NCBI RefSeq assembly: GCF_020379485.1
Contig: NC_063452.1
Location: 51,336,439-51,400,438, forward strand
Direction of reading: 5' to 3'
Origin: Brassica napus
Lineage: Eukaryota; Streptophyta; Magnoliopsida; Brassicales; Brassicaceae
Length of the DNA: 64,000 bases
Shown piece by piece: positions 43,001 through 54,088 of the stretch; position 1 is the first letter of the stretch, and every line of letters starts with the position of its first letter. The notes beneath the pieces were generated by a model. The model was not told where the DNA came from, ran no database searches, and saw only the letters and a list, made by a program, of their open reading frames with translations. The position numbers were made by a program, and so were the translations under genes.

Positions 43001-45086
43001 CCTGTCCAGACGAGCCAACGCCACCATCTATAGTGAATTGCAACATGGGTTTCCCCGTGGCTGTTCCGAAACTGGTCTGTCTGCGAGGCTTGTTTTTTTG
43101 GATTGGTTGACTGATTTCAACATCAGAATCATCAGTATCATCGACAAGACTGATAAGCCTTTTTCTGCTTCCTTGCTGCTTCCCATCAGCACGAGTTACA
43201 CCAGCTTCCTGAGAAGCAATCTGATCATCAACCTCAGCTGCTGCAGCAAGAGTAGCTAAGACTTCCTGAGTGGCAAAGTCCACAGTATTTGGCGGGGAGT
43301 AATTCGGATCCCACGTCGACTGATCTTCGGACTGGCTCCTTGATCCCATGGTCTCTCTCGCTCTCAAGTTTTGTGTTTTTTTTTTCACGCCGTGGAATGA
43401 AATAACCTTTTTAGGGTTTCCTAAATTTTGTCTATTTTTAAAAATTTTTGTTAATATTTTTTTTAAAAATTTGTTACTTTTTTTTTATTTTCAAAGTTCT
43501 AAATTTTATTACACAAGTACACAAACACAAATCTCTCGTTCAAATTTACTATATCATCTACGCAATGCAAGCTAAACTAGACAGTGATCCGATAACCTAG
43601 TGATTAATGAATCTAAGTTTCACACGTTTAAGAGCTTACTAACCTGAGGTCCTTAAAGCTGCTATATCGGCTGAAGCTGGAAACTACTCGACCAGGTGGT
43701 GTATGTACTCATGCAATCCTTCATTGTTCTCATCACAGGACACAAAAAAAAAGACAGTTCAGTTCATAGAACACAAAAAAAAAGAAAAGACAGTTCAGGA
43801 CACAAACCTTGGCACGCAATCTCCTTTGGCGCCAGCAACCGTCTTGGGGAAGTCGTTGATGAACATGAAAAATTGAAGCACGCAATCTACTACTCCGCAT
43901 GATCTCTTCTCTGTATGTACAAAAGAACAAAAGATGAGACATATCAGTACTATCAATGCAAACAACTGAAACAAGACGCTACACTACTCAACACAAGACA
44001 ATAAGATTCACCGAACTAGTCAACACAAGACAATGAGATAGCGAGTTCTCCTATCAATGATTAATAGTTCTGGGTAAGAGAGTGACTAACCTGATGTCCT
44101 GAAGCTGTCTAAGAGGAGAAGAAGATGACCAAGTCACCTACTTTCTCACCATCACTCCATCACCTCAACACAGAACACAAAACAAAGCGACAGACAAACA
44201 TATCAGATACTGAACACAAGTTATTTTTGTTCTATTATATAGAATTTTTATCACTAAATAAAAGCAAGGTTACCTCAGACAATAAGCATTGTCGATCAAC
44301 ACTGTTGTTACCTGAAAGCAAAGCTACAATGAATCAAAGATAGAACACAAATATACAAACAAACGATGAAACAAAGACACGCTTATTGGTCTTTTTAATA
44401 GATGGATCTAACAGTACGCTTACAGATTTTGTTGTTCAATTTGTTTACATGGATCGCTAACCTAGATAAGACATAACACAAACTATAGATCGCTAAGCTA
44501 GTTCACTATCTTTCGGATCTTGTTGGTCTTCTTATCTAACAACCTGAAAAAAAAACAAGAGTTACAGCAGAGATTATAAGTCCAAAAGAACTTCAATTTT
44601 TTGTCTGAAATACATAACTCTGTACATGCATGTCCGTTCTGTGGAGTTTGGAAGCTCATAGGGAAGAACGGAAGACACATCGAAGAAGAAGAATCTACTT
44701 TGTCGAACCCTTGTCGTTTTAGCTCCTCTGCTGCAGACTGCAGTTCGAAGACGAAGTAGTGAGCAGAAGCAGTGTCGGGAGAGCGAACCGCCGTCGTCAT
44801 CGGTGGAGCTCTGTTTCTTTCCATGGTGGAAGTCGCAACCACATCGCCTTTCACTCTATCTCTCTCGCATTTTTTTTTCAGGTGAAGAGCAAATGAGATT
44901 AGGGTTGCGGGAAATGGAGAAACCCGCGGATCACTGTGGGCTTGCCCGCTTTGGGTCCGGTTCCGCGACAAGCCTCTCCCGCTAGGCCCGCTTTTTTGCG
45001 GGACATGAAATCACCGGCCCAAGCCCGCCCCACCACAGGTTTAAACGGGCCTATCCCGCGGGCCAAACCTTCCTTTGACATCTCTA
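40009..45086 (-). mobile_element. hAT superfamily DNA transposon
   Basis: A 5.1-kb element with short terminal inverted repeats TAGAGATGTCAAA (left) and TTTGACATCTCTA (right), the usual hAT form. GC-rich subterminal DNA (CCGTCCCG, CCCGCGGG motifs) lies at 40040-40200 and 44920-45070. Flanking 8-mers CTAGGGAT and CTCTTATG do not match, so a target duplication is not confirmed. The equivalent position in unit 1 (about 26222-26245, AACTAGGCATCTCTCTTATG) has no insertion. The transposase is on the minus strand. The 43400-45000 part has several short blocks ending in splice-donor-like sequence (CTCAG|GTTAGT on the minus strand), probably a spliced leader. Confidence 0.9.
40625..43349 (-). pseudogene. 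hAT transposase with a single in-frame stop
   Basis: Cut-and-paste transposase of the hAT element. ATG at 43349. Exon 1 43349-41277 carries an acidic/basic N-terminus, a BED zinc finger (DVWKDFKVVKKPNGKLKAAC, CNHCKREYAW, LRRHRERC) and the RNase-H-fold core (RVSFTSDLRTSVKREGYMCV, FSVTLDNATSNDSM, HVRCAAHILNLIV, STRWNSTYYML). Exon 2 (41100-40773) has the C-terminal dimerisation motif [20 protein letters not shown], then [20 protein letters not shown]. Exon 3 (40707-40625) gives a short acidic tail. One in-frame TAG at 42527-42525, between QMVAKTIV and HDLPYSYVEY, is the only break seen. The rest is full length, so the element was probably active until recently. Confidence 0.88.
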
Positions 45087-45172
45087 CTCTTATGTCATTC
45101 AACTTGATTTCATTTAAGGTTTATCTGTCACATTTATTCATATTCAAGTCAACTTGTATTTTATTTTTAATA
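45087..45172. other. Duplicated host DNA right of hAT
   Basis: CTCTTATGTCATTCAACTTG...TTTATTTTTAATA matches unit 1 at 26231-26325. It continues at 49334 beyond the two Helitrons. Confidence 0.85.
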
Positions 45173-46167
45173 CCAGGATAAGCCTTCGCTCGCGCAGGAA
45201 TTTGTTTTTGTTTGCTTGTTGGATTTAATTGTTACAGTTTTTGTTCTGTGTGCATCAATATTTTTATTTTTCTGGGTCTGAATTGATTTTAAGAACTGTG
45301 AGAGAATGAAAGAGTGAAAAGGAGGTTTGTTTGATTCTTTTTAGATGGAGATAAAGCTCAATTTTCTTTGCAATACATGTCCAATTAAAAAAAATAGACA
45401 TGTATTAAGCTCAAGAAAAAATGGAAAATTGAAGTCAAGAAAAACTTTTTAAATGCTTCGACGGCGAGTGGATTCTTTGATATTTTAAAAAAAAAAAATA
45501 ATTATATATTTATTATATAACATTATTTATGTGAAATCGTTTTATATATAATTTATACATAATTTTAGGAGTTGACAAAAAAAATATAGAATTTTAGGAG
45601 CTTACACTTCAAAATTGTTGCAATTAAGTACATTGCATGATAGATGATGCATGATAGATGATTTGTTTTTTTTCTGTTTTTATAAAATTTTAAAATCACA
45701 AAAGAATAATAGTTGAACAAAATGAATCACATTTTGATCGGTTAAAAATCTGAACTAAAGTATTTATTTAATGATACAATTTATAACATAATACCATTAT
45801 ACTATGTATTTTACGTTTTATATGAATTCGATGTGTAATTTGTAGAAAACTACTTATAAATGAATCGACATTTGCTTTTACACAAAACAAAATATTAGAG
45901 TAGATAAGTGAAAAAAAACATCCTTTTTTCCTGCTTTTTCTTTTTCGGTAAGACTTTTATGGGCTAAGAAGTTATTTTATTTTTGTTATATTGTTCGTTT
46001 CATAATTTAAATATTATTTTGGATAAAGACGAATGAATTATTACTCGGAAATCACAGCCTATATGAGACTTTTAAAGCTGTATAAAAGAGATAAATTTTC
46101 ATTATATTGATGTTCTTGGGTGTCATTGTTTACATGTTTCACATTATCTCTTGATTCTTCTTTGGTG

Positions 46168-46365
46168 TCACCATATATCTGAACTTCCCATGGAATTTTC
46201 ATTTTGGTCACACAAAGAATTTTCTTCAATCCTGGTCATAACAAAGAAAGGCCCATTACAATTTGCAGGTCTTGGTACTAAAACATCAAACAAATCTTGT
46301 CTATCGAGATGATCTAATATTGGAAATGCAAAGGGCATGTATTGTTGGAGATTGTCAATACCCAA
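46168..46365 (-). other. Possible captured exon, unrecognised
   Basis: A 65-codon open frame of coding-like composition (MPFAFPILDHLDRQDLFDVL, NCNGPFFVMTRIEENSLC) inside Helitron-1. Helitrons often carry host exon pieces. I do not recognise the source gene. Confidence 0.35.
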
Positions 46366-46924
46366 TACAGTCAGCTACAACTTATACGTTTTTATTTTCT
46401 TTTGATAGCTATGCTCGATTAACATTATAACATATTTGGTCTGTCATTTATTTTTACTTTCACTTGTATGTGTTTTATTAGGAAGCGTAACGATGAAACC
46501 TAAAGGAAACAGTCAGATATTAGCACTGAAATATGGGCAAGCTACCAATTAAAAAAGAGCAAATCACCGTAGTCTAGAACATAACAATTCCGGTTAACCC
46601 TGTCGGTTTAGGTTCTACATTTTTAAAATACCATCTTAATTTCATTTTGCTTTGAGTTCTATCATTAGCAACAGAGAAAAAAATTGGTACAGATTCTGAC
46701 AGTCCAGAGGGAGAGAGAGGAAGATCAGAGCGTATTATATAGATAGTTAAAGTATCCTTTCACCACAATAGTTTCCTTTCCACAGCTCAACTCCAATACA
46801 AACGGACTTGGAAGGTGTTAACAGAAAGTCATCAGATTAGACTCGTTTAGTAATTTATCATTTTGACAATATCATCACTTTCCCAAGCACCTGCAAGCCA
46901 CAACAGACCCTTCCATGACCGTCA

Positions 46925-48152
46925 TTGCCTTCTGAAACTTATGTAACTCTTACTTACTTCTTGTACTTTCTTCCAATACAAACTTCTACTCTTTTCAGGG
47001 GCAATCAAACAACTGAAACTACTTCTACATTCTTCAGTATCTGTCCAGGATTAACAATTGAGCAAAAGGCTATCGATGCAGCAGCTGACTACAGTAGAGC
47101 AAGCTTCAATGCTTTATCGGTATTCTTACATTCTAGGAAGCTTTCTACTCCAGATTATGGCTGTAACAACTCGAGAATCCGTTTAGCCTTATTTCTGAAA
47201 GAGCTCATGGCAACAACTTTTCCTATGCCACAATCACTGTCATTTGATTAAGATTCCATTTCAGACATAATCTTCATGGCTTTAGCTTTTGGATTTTCTT
47301 CTTTCTTCTGTTTCTACAATAGTTTCTTTTTTGCTTTCAACTGACCCAATCGCTGAACCAGAACCTATGTTGCTTCCTGCTTAATTCAAAACCCAATCAA
47401 TATCCACCAATAAATCCAATCATTAGTTTATAATGTTGAATAACTCTTACCGATATTTTCTTGTTGTCATCTCAGCAACCAAACCCTACTCTTGAGAATA
47501 TATTAAAGAACCTTAGCCTTCTTCTTATTCGACATAGAAAGATCATGAAATACTGGGTTACATGAACTTAGTTTAATTTAAAATTAAGTAGTATTTGAGC
47601 AGATGATAAGCTGCTTACATTTCTCACGTTGGTTGCTCTGACATCCAAATCAGCTGTGACCAATATAATTTTCAATGTTGTATTAGTGAGCAATGAACGA
47701 AGTGGTGGAGCTTGAGGGCATCACCAACATCTATATATGAACTAAAACCCATAATCTAAGCAATCTCACCTCCAAGGTGGAAGAACATCTGCCTGATTTC
47801 AAATCTGAAAAAAGGATTGATTTGTTAGCCTTTTGAGAGAAAAGTTTTTTTAACTGTTTTCACGAGTTCAGATGATATGTTCAAGGAAAGAAAGGCTTAC
47901 TTTTTATAGGAGTAGAGGCACCGCCTTAGGCGAAACGTTTCCATTGATTAGATGAGAATAGAAAACGTCGGGATCGAAGATTCACAAAGCAGTCCTTCAC
48001 TTCGATTGAAAATCTCAAATATCCATAGATGTATCAAAGAAGGAAGGAGAAGATTCATGGATTCAGTGTGGAAGAAGAAGATGAATCAAGTCGTGCGGCT
48101 GGTTTCGCGGTCTCTCAAGCTTGCTCACGGGATTAAACAAAAAGCTCACTAA
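46925..48152 (+). other. Two weak open frames inside Helitron-1
   Basis: 46925-47251 (108 codons, includes LTIEQKAIDAAADYSRASFN) and 47952-48152 (66 codons, basic, VRLVSRSLKLAHGIKQKAH). Neither has a recognisable domain. The sequence between them, with scattered CT-rich splice-like tracts, may be fragments of captured genes. Low support. Confidence 0.25.
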
Positions 48153-48280
48153 ATAACGAAAAAAACTCGTAAATGAAAAACACAGCTTTGATAGAGGGAC
48201 ACGTGTCAGCCTATAGTCATCCGAATTGATCACATGGCAGCTTCGTAGGAGAGAAAAACTTTTCTATGTATAATAAGATA

Positions 48281-49333
48281 CTAGATTAAGATCCGCACCT
48301 TGCGCGGAATAAAAATTATATATATAAATTATTTTATGTATTATATTTTCTTACATATTATAAAATAATAAATATATATTAAATAATTAAAAGTCAGTAA
48401 CTATTACATATATAATAAAATTGGTACGAACGTATAAATCAATTTTATTAATACAAACAATTTTTTTAAAAAAATTGATAGGATATGTAATTAAATTTAA
48501 ATGATATTAACATACATAGTATATTTTTAATATTAATGTCTATTTTTTTTAATGGTGTTTTCTACTCATATGTTTTTTTTGATCATGTGTATCTTTAATA
48601 GCAAAAACTTTAAATTACTGATAACAAAATTTTCATTGTGGGACTAATAATTTTAGTAATTGATAATTTTAAAAATTTTATCAATGTTAGTTCAAAACTT
48701 TTATCAAAAAAATTATTCAAAGTAAATTTTGAAACTAAAATATTTATTTATTCAATATGGTTTATAGTTTAATTTAGAATGATATATATATATACATATA
48801 TACTTTAAATCTTTAATTAAATTAGACTTTTACTTATATGATTTTGTAATCATTTGTATTTTGTCATAACAAAAATTTTAAACCATGGATCGCAAAATTT
48901 GAATGTGAGACTTTTAACAATTTTAGTAATTTATAGTCATTTTTTAAAATTCAAAATATAAAATATACAGAAAAATCTAAATTTTTATAATATGGTTATT
49001 TTGTTTTTTTTAAGTTATTTTAATAGTTTTAAATTAAACAAATTTGATAAAAGATACATTTTTTTTATCAGACCTTTTTTATTCAAAATCATTAATTGTC
49101 ATATATACTTTACCCACATTAGGCAATTCCGTAATCTTTATTTAAGGAAATAATAATTGACATTAATAATGAATTTATGGTTAGTTTAATAAAAAGTTTA
49201 TTATATAATTAGATGGACCAACCTATTTCTCTAGTAATTCTAAGAATCATCCTAGTGATGACATGTGGGTACAAAAAGAAGTTGTAATATTTCACAAATA
49301 ATATATAAGGGATAATTTCTTTGTATAATAAGA
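48281..49333 (-). mobile_element. Helitron-2 (non-autonomous), abutting Helitron-1
   Basis: On the minus strand it starts TCTTATTATACAAAG (49333) and ends with the hairpin CCGCGCAAGGTGCGG, then ATCTTAAT, then CTAG (48281), flanked by A (48280) and T (49334). The 5' end is almost identical to that of Helitron-1, so they belong to one family. Only the bases TA separate the two elements. The interior is AT-rich, without genes. Confidence 0.7.
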
Positions 49334-49515
49334 TATAATTAGGAGTTAGGACGGTTGTACTGTGATTATGATATTCTTCCTTAAGCATTTAGTGTTAAAT
49401 CTCTCGTCTATTTTTTTTTAATTGATTGTGAGTCTTGTGACATTCACAGACATTACAATAAAGAAGGAAACATTGTTATTGGGTGGTCACTTAATTCACA
49501 AACATTCATACTCTT
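49334..49515. other. End of repeat unit 2 (host DNA)
   Basis: ATTAGGA.TTAGGACGGTTGT, then GACATTCACAGACATTACAA, match 26326-26350 and 35580-35660. Homology ends near 49515, the right boundary of the second tandem repeat. Confidence 0.75.
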
Positions 49516-49651
49516 TCTTTTGATTTGGTTGCCTCCTACATAATGCTAGAGACTGATATGTTTGTGTTCAAACTCTAATATATGGGAGACATGTATGTTT
49601 CATCTCGTGAGAGGTAAGGTCATGACCTCTTCAATTTTGCCCCTTCAAACA

Positions 49652-49705
49652 TCTATCTTATTAAAGTATAACTAGATTTTGACCCGCGCTTAAAAAGCGC
49701 GGGTT
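49652..49705 (-). mobile_element. Helitron terminal sequences (fragmentary)
   Basis: TCTATCTTATTAAAGTATA (49652-49670) looks like a plus-strand Helitron 5' end. It is followed at once by A, then CTAG (49672-49675) and the palindrome CCCGCGCTTAAAAAGCGCGGG (read minus), a Helitron 3' end. The other ends of these elements were not located with confidence. Confidence 0.55.
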
Positions 49706-51353
49706 TGTTTGTTTTTCATTTATTAATCGAAAACTGATTTACAAATTACCATTATTTTTTATTTCGAACCATAACAATTGAGTTTTTAGGTTTTTATCAT
49801 TTGTTTTTTTTTCTCTTCAAAATATGGTATTTGTTCGAAATATGGTAGCTGTTTTATAATAATGTTTGAGTTTTAAAATTTGTTTTCATATCTGACCTAG
49901 ATTCATGTTTGAACCTATAGACCCGATACATTGTATATAATCCTGTTCGGATTTAATGAAAAATTTGTTAATTAAAAATCCGATATAACCCGGTAAAAAC
50001 CTAAAAACTCACTATTAACCCGCGATCTAATACTATTGATCCGATAACAAAATATCTTATAGTACTTTTTTAAAAAATTGATTAAATTACTCATATATTT
50101 ATTAATATTACATAAATTAGTGATTCCTTAGAATTTGATAAAATTTTATCATGTTATCTAAATAAAAAATGATAATATAAAATAACTTATTGATATGACA
50201 ATATTAGTTTATTTTCGTTATTAATAACCTATTATAAGTTTGTGTTTGTATTTTAGATTTAAAAATTTATTTTAAGATAGTTTTTAAAATATTCTTGAAC
50301 ACTCGTAATTGTTATATTAATATTATGTATAAAGTGACATTATACACTGAAAAATGATATTCAAATATGTATATGATATATGGTGTAGAATATACGATTT
50401 TGGTTTGTATTGAAAATATGTATAATATTCAAATGATCTATTTTGAATATTGATACGTATATTTAAGAAAATAATATTTTCATGTTTCTTAATTCATTTA
50501 TTGTTCATAATATATTTATACTTATATTAAATTTAAAATTAATATATCTTTTAAATATATATATAGGCCTATTATTTATAGATCCATTTAGGTGTATCTG
50601 TAGGCCCAAAACCAAAAGACTTAAATGCCATTAATGAATTTTATTAATTCTTTGTAAAAATAAGGATATTTTTGAGAAAACTGCAATTTTCATTAAGGAT
50701 ATAATTTGAGAATGATTATCTTTTAATGGTATTGATTACTTTAACCTTTTGTTTGGCAACATAGATAACACTTAAAAAAATATAGTATTGTTTGGAAACA
50801 TAGATAACAATATATTAAAGAAAAAGAGTAATGGGGTTATGTTATAAAAAAAAATTGGAAATTCATTATATTATGAAAACTATATATATGGGTCAGCTTT
50901 AAAATATACGAAAATGACTGACCAAATCTAATTACCTAAAAACATATTTGTCTAAAATAATCATAAAACAAAATTTAAATTTTATACACATATTTCAAAT
51001 CATAATATAAATTTAAAATTGATTTATATCAAAAATTGATTCAAAAATATACATATATTCAAAAACTGATTTTACTAAAATGTTTTTTATAACCATTATA
51101 AAAATGTTTTAAATATATTTAAGAAAAATACAATACAAAGCAATTTCAAACACCAACGTAAATTATGATTTTTCTATTTCATATTAAGTTTTAAAAATAT
51201 AATATATATGATTATTTATGTGGTGGTACATATAAAATACTATTACTTATATGATGGTAGGTTAAAAACACGATTAATTATATGATGACACATATATGAT
51301 ATTTGATAGTGACATGAAAAATAAATAACAACTTATTTTTGCAATATTATATC
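49706..51353. other. AT-rich, no gene seen
   Basis: Very AT-rich with short stop-filled frames. Probably the interior of the minus-strand Helitron whose 3' end is at 49672. Nothing else recognised. Confidence 0.4.
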
Positions 51354-51378
51354 TTCTATCTTATTAAAGTAGAAGTAC
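51354..51378 (+). mobile_element. Helitron-type 5' terminus
   Basis: TCTATCTTATTAAAGTAGAA followed by GTACT closely resembles the 5' end common to Brassicaceae Helitrons. No matching 3' end was found before the telomere-like repeats. Confidence 0.5.
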
Positions 51379-51534
51379 TTTTGGGAATGTTTGGAAACAA
51401 GAAGGAAAATTGCCAAAAATACTATTTTCAAAATACCATTTTTCATGTTTACACTAACCACTTTTACCATCTTCTTTAATGAAGAGTAAAAGACATTTAT
51501 AACCGTTTGATTACCTTTCACAAAAAAAACATAT

Positions 51535-52335
51535 GGTTAACTAATCTAAACTTAAAACATCAACTCTAAACCATAAATCATCAACTCTAAACCCTAAACC
51601 ATGAAACGTCAACTCTAAACCCTAAACCCCGAAAAATCAACTCAAAACCCTAAACCCTAAAACTTCAAATCTAAACCCTAAAACATCAACTCTAAACCCT
51701 AAACGTAAACCCTAAACCATAAATCTAAACTTAAAACATCAACTTTAAACCCAAAATCATCAACTCTAAACCCTAAACCATAAAACATCAACTCTAAACC
51801 CTAAACCCTGAAACATCAACTCTAAAACCTAAACCTTCAAATCAAAACCCTAAAACATCAACTCTAAACCCTAAACATAAACCTTAAACCCTAAACCTTA
51901 TATTTTTCTGAAATTCGAACCCTAAACCTTAAATCTTCAAATCTAAACTGTAAAACATCAACTCTAGGGTTTTAGGGTTTAGAGTTTAGGGTTTAGGGTT
52001 TAGAGTTGAAGGTTTATGGTTTAGGGTTTAGAGTTGATGTTTCAGGGTTTAGGGTTAATTTTTTAGGGTTTAGGGTTCAGAGTTTACTTTATAGAGTTTA
52101 GGGTTTAGTGTTGATAGGTTTAGGGTTTAGAGTTGATGTTTTAGGGTTTAGAGTTGAATGTTTAGGGTTTAGGGTTTAGAGTTGATGTTTTAGGGTTTAG
52201 GGTTAATTTTTTAGGGTTTAAGGTTTAGAGTTTACTTTTTAGGATTTAGGGTTTAGTGTTGATAGTTTAGGGTTTAGTGTTGATGGTTTAGGGTTTAGTG
52301 TTGATGATTTAGGGTTTAGTGTTATTTTTTGTGCA
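51535..52335. repeat. Interstitial telomere-like repeats in inverted orientation
   Basis: About 800 bp of degenerate AAACCCTAAAC units spaced by AACATCAACTCT on the left (51535-51960). They switch at about 51965 to the complementary TTTAGGGTTTAGAGTTGATG units on the right (51966-52335). The arms can pair into a long imperfect hairpin. Units are longer than the 7-bp plant telomere repeat, about 21-28 bp with the AACATCAACTCT linker. Confidence 0.88.
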
Positions 52336-52380
52336 TTTCTTCTAATTTCTAATGTTTCTTTAATTTATGTTTTTTTCAAG

Positions 52381-52940
52381 GCGGAAGAAAATGATGGCGA
52401 GCCGGTTGATGATCTCGCCCTAATGAAGAGGGCGTATACCAACAAGAAGACCGGCCAGATTGATGACGGTCTTGTGAGGGAAGTGGTCACCCTGGTCCAA
52501 ACTCAGGTGCAAGACGAAGTGTCTCAGCTTCAAACCGAGGATGACGCTTCGACAGCTTCGACCAACTTGTCCCGGTTTCGAATCAACGAAATCGTTGAAT
52601 CCGTAAGTTCTTTTTTTTTTTAAAGTTCAATTCATTTATTTCTTGATTTAAATTTGGCTATTTTCTATTTCAGTCGGTTCCAAAGAAGAAGGGACGTTTG
52701 GTCGGTTTGGGTCGTCGCACCCGGTCGGTTCCTCCTTCTTCTGCACCACCGCCCTTTGTTGATCCAGACGTACTTACGGCTCAGTTGAAGGACAAGGATG
52801 ATCGCATATCTTTGTTAGAGACCCAGATGGCGGCTCAACAGGCGGGCTATGAGGCACAGAGGAGGTTGAACCATCAAATGATGGAGATGATGCAGAGGAT
52901 GTACCCGAACGAGGTGTTCCCGGACGTGCCAGACCCGTAG
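52381..52940 (+). pseudogene. CACTA-3 TNPA-like gene, last two exons
   Basis: Exon 52381-52602 follows a good acceptor (TTTTTTTCAAG) and encodes AEENDGEPVDDLALMKRAYT, then GLVREVVTLVQTQVQDEVSQ. Exon 52674-52940 encodes PKKKGRLVGLGRRTRSVPPS and a coiled coil (LKDKDDRISLLETQMAAQQA). The layout parallels the last exons of the CACTA-2 TNPA-like gene (VAPRKKGRTVGIGS). The conserved Ptta block upstream is missing, so this is a fragment. Confidence 0.8.
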
Positions 52941-53097
52941 TTTTTTTTTTCAAAAACTCGGAATGTTTTATTTTTATTTGTACAACTTTGAATATTAACT
53001 AATATGATTTCAATTTTAATTTTAATTTTAATTTTATATTTTCGAATTTAAATTTCTAAAATTTTATTTTTTTAAAAAAAATTAATTTTTAAAAAAA

Positions 53098-53610
53098 TTT
53101 CGAGGAAATGAACCCTCGGAATATACCGAGGGACATGTTCCTCGGAATATACCGAGAGACTCATTCCTCTGAATATACCGAGGGACTTGTTCCTCGGAAT
53201 TTTCCGATGGTTCAAATTCCGAGGAAATGAACCCTCAGAATATACCGAGGGACATGTTCCTCGGAATATACCGAGGGACTCATTCCTCGGAATATACCGA
53301 GGGACTTGTTCCTCGGAATTTTCCGAGGGTTCATTTCCTCGGAAATTCCCGATGAAAATTCCGAGGAACATTTCGTCGGAACTTCCGAGGTAAATTCCGA
53401 GGAAGTTCTCCCTCAGTATATTCCGAGGAGCTTTCCGACGAACTGGTGGTCCTCGGAGTTTCCTTGGAAATTTGTTTCCTTGGAATTCCGTCGGAAAATT
53501 CCGAGGGATTTCCGAGGAAAAATGAATTTCCGAGGACTTGTTTCGTCGGTATGTCGTCGGAATAACGTTATTCCGACGACATACCGACGACTTTTTTCCT
53601 CAGTATGTTG
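53098..53610 (+). repeat. CACTA-3 subterminal CCGAGG repeats
   Basis: An array of roughly 30-bp units built on TTCCTCGGAATATACCGAGG, themselves palindromic, grading into TCCGACGA-type units near the terminus. The unit sequence differs from the ACGACG unit of CACTA-2, although position and density are the same. Confidence 0.88.
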
Positions 53611-53626
53611 CTGTTTTCTCGTAGTG

Positions 53627-54088
53627 TTCATGTTATTATGTAGTATATTAATGTCAATGAATATATTGCGCTTCATAGTTCATAGTACCGCTTAGAAGAC
53701 TTATAGACGTGCTATCCATTAACTTGACAGTTTGAGTGTTTTGACCTCATGAAATCACCCGAACCCTTCAATTTATTAGTAACTTCGGTTGCAGCTTCAC
53801 GGTCGACCTTTTTTCTCAATGATAAATCTTTTTGGCATATTCCTCTTAAATAATAGAAAAGGCCCATGACGCTACTTTATTACCAATTTCTTTTTGTCTT
53901 GTTCTGTTTCATTTCATGGAATTCTTTTTGTTGTCTTGACTAGAACAGGCGTCCTAAAGTTTTGCCCAGTGAAGAGTTTATACCATAAAGATTCTAAAAA
54001 GCTGTCGTATATATTGGACTTTGGTGTCATAGTGGGAATCATTGTGAGAAGATAAAAACAAAAGAAAAAAAACGATAAATCGTTCCCA
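53627..54088. other. Upstream region of lectin receptor kinase
   Basis: Intergenic DNA with no other gene seen. It should contain the old promoter of the receptor kinase pseudogene. Confidence 0.5.

Larger units (their letters stand above)
45173..48278 (-). mobile_element. Helitron-1 (non-autonomous)
   Basis: Read on the minus strand it begins TCTTATTATACATAG (5' TC end, 48278) and ends with a small hairpin (CCTGCGCGAGCGAAGG) about seven bases before CTGG (CTRR end, 45173). Host A and T flank it (45172, 48279), as expected for Helitron insertion at AT. The paralogous site near 26313-26330 has no insertion. No Rep/helicase gene is visible. Contents include possible gene fragments at 46365-46168, 46925-47251 and 47952-48152. 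Confidence 0.68.
52381..53626 (+). mobile_element. CACTA-3, 3' portion
   Basis: The right end ...TGTTTTCTCGTAGTG (53626) is a CACTA terminus (CACTACGAGAAAACAGC read inward). Subterminal repeats and the last exons of a TNPA-like gene are present. I found no matching left end or TNPD gene, so the 5' part is deleted or displaced. Confidence 0.85.

Noticed and set aside
44498..44971. Separate gene on the minus strand inside the hAT element
   Set aside because: The open frame has no recognisable domain and lies in the probable leader of the transposase transcript.
40001..45094. 8-bp target duplication for the hAT element
   Set aside because: CTAGGGAT and CTCTTATG differ at most positions; no duplication claimed.
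51535..52335. A true telomere or chromosome end
   Set aside because: Units are higher-order and inverted, and are flanked on both sides by ordinary transposon and gene DNA.
53098..53610. CRISPR-like array of repeats
   Set aside because: This is a plant nuclear genome; the repeats are palindromic CACTA subterminal units without unique spacers.
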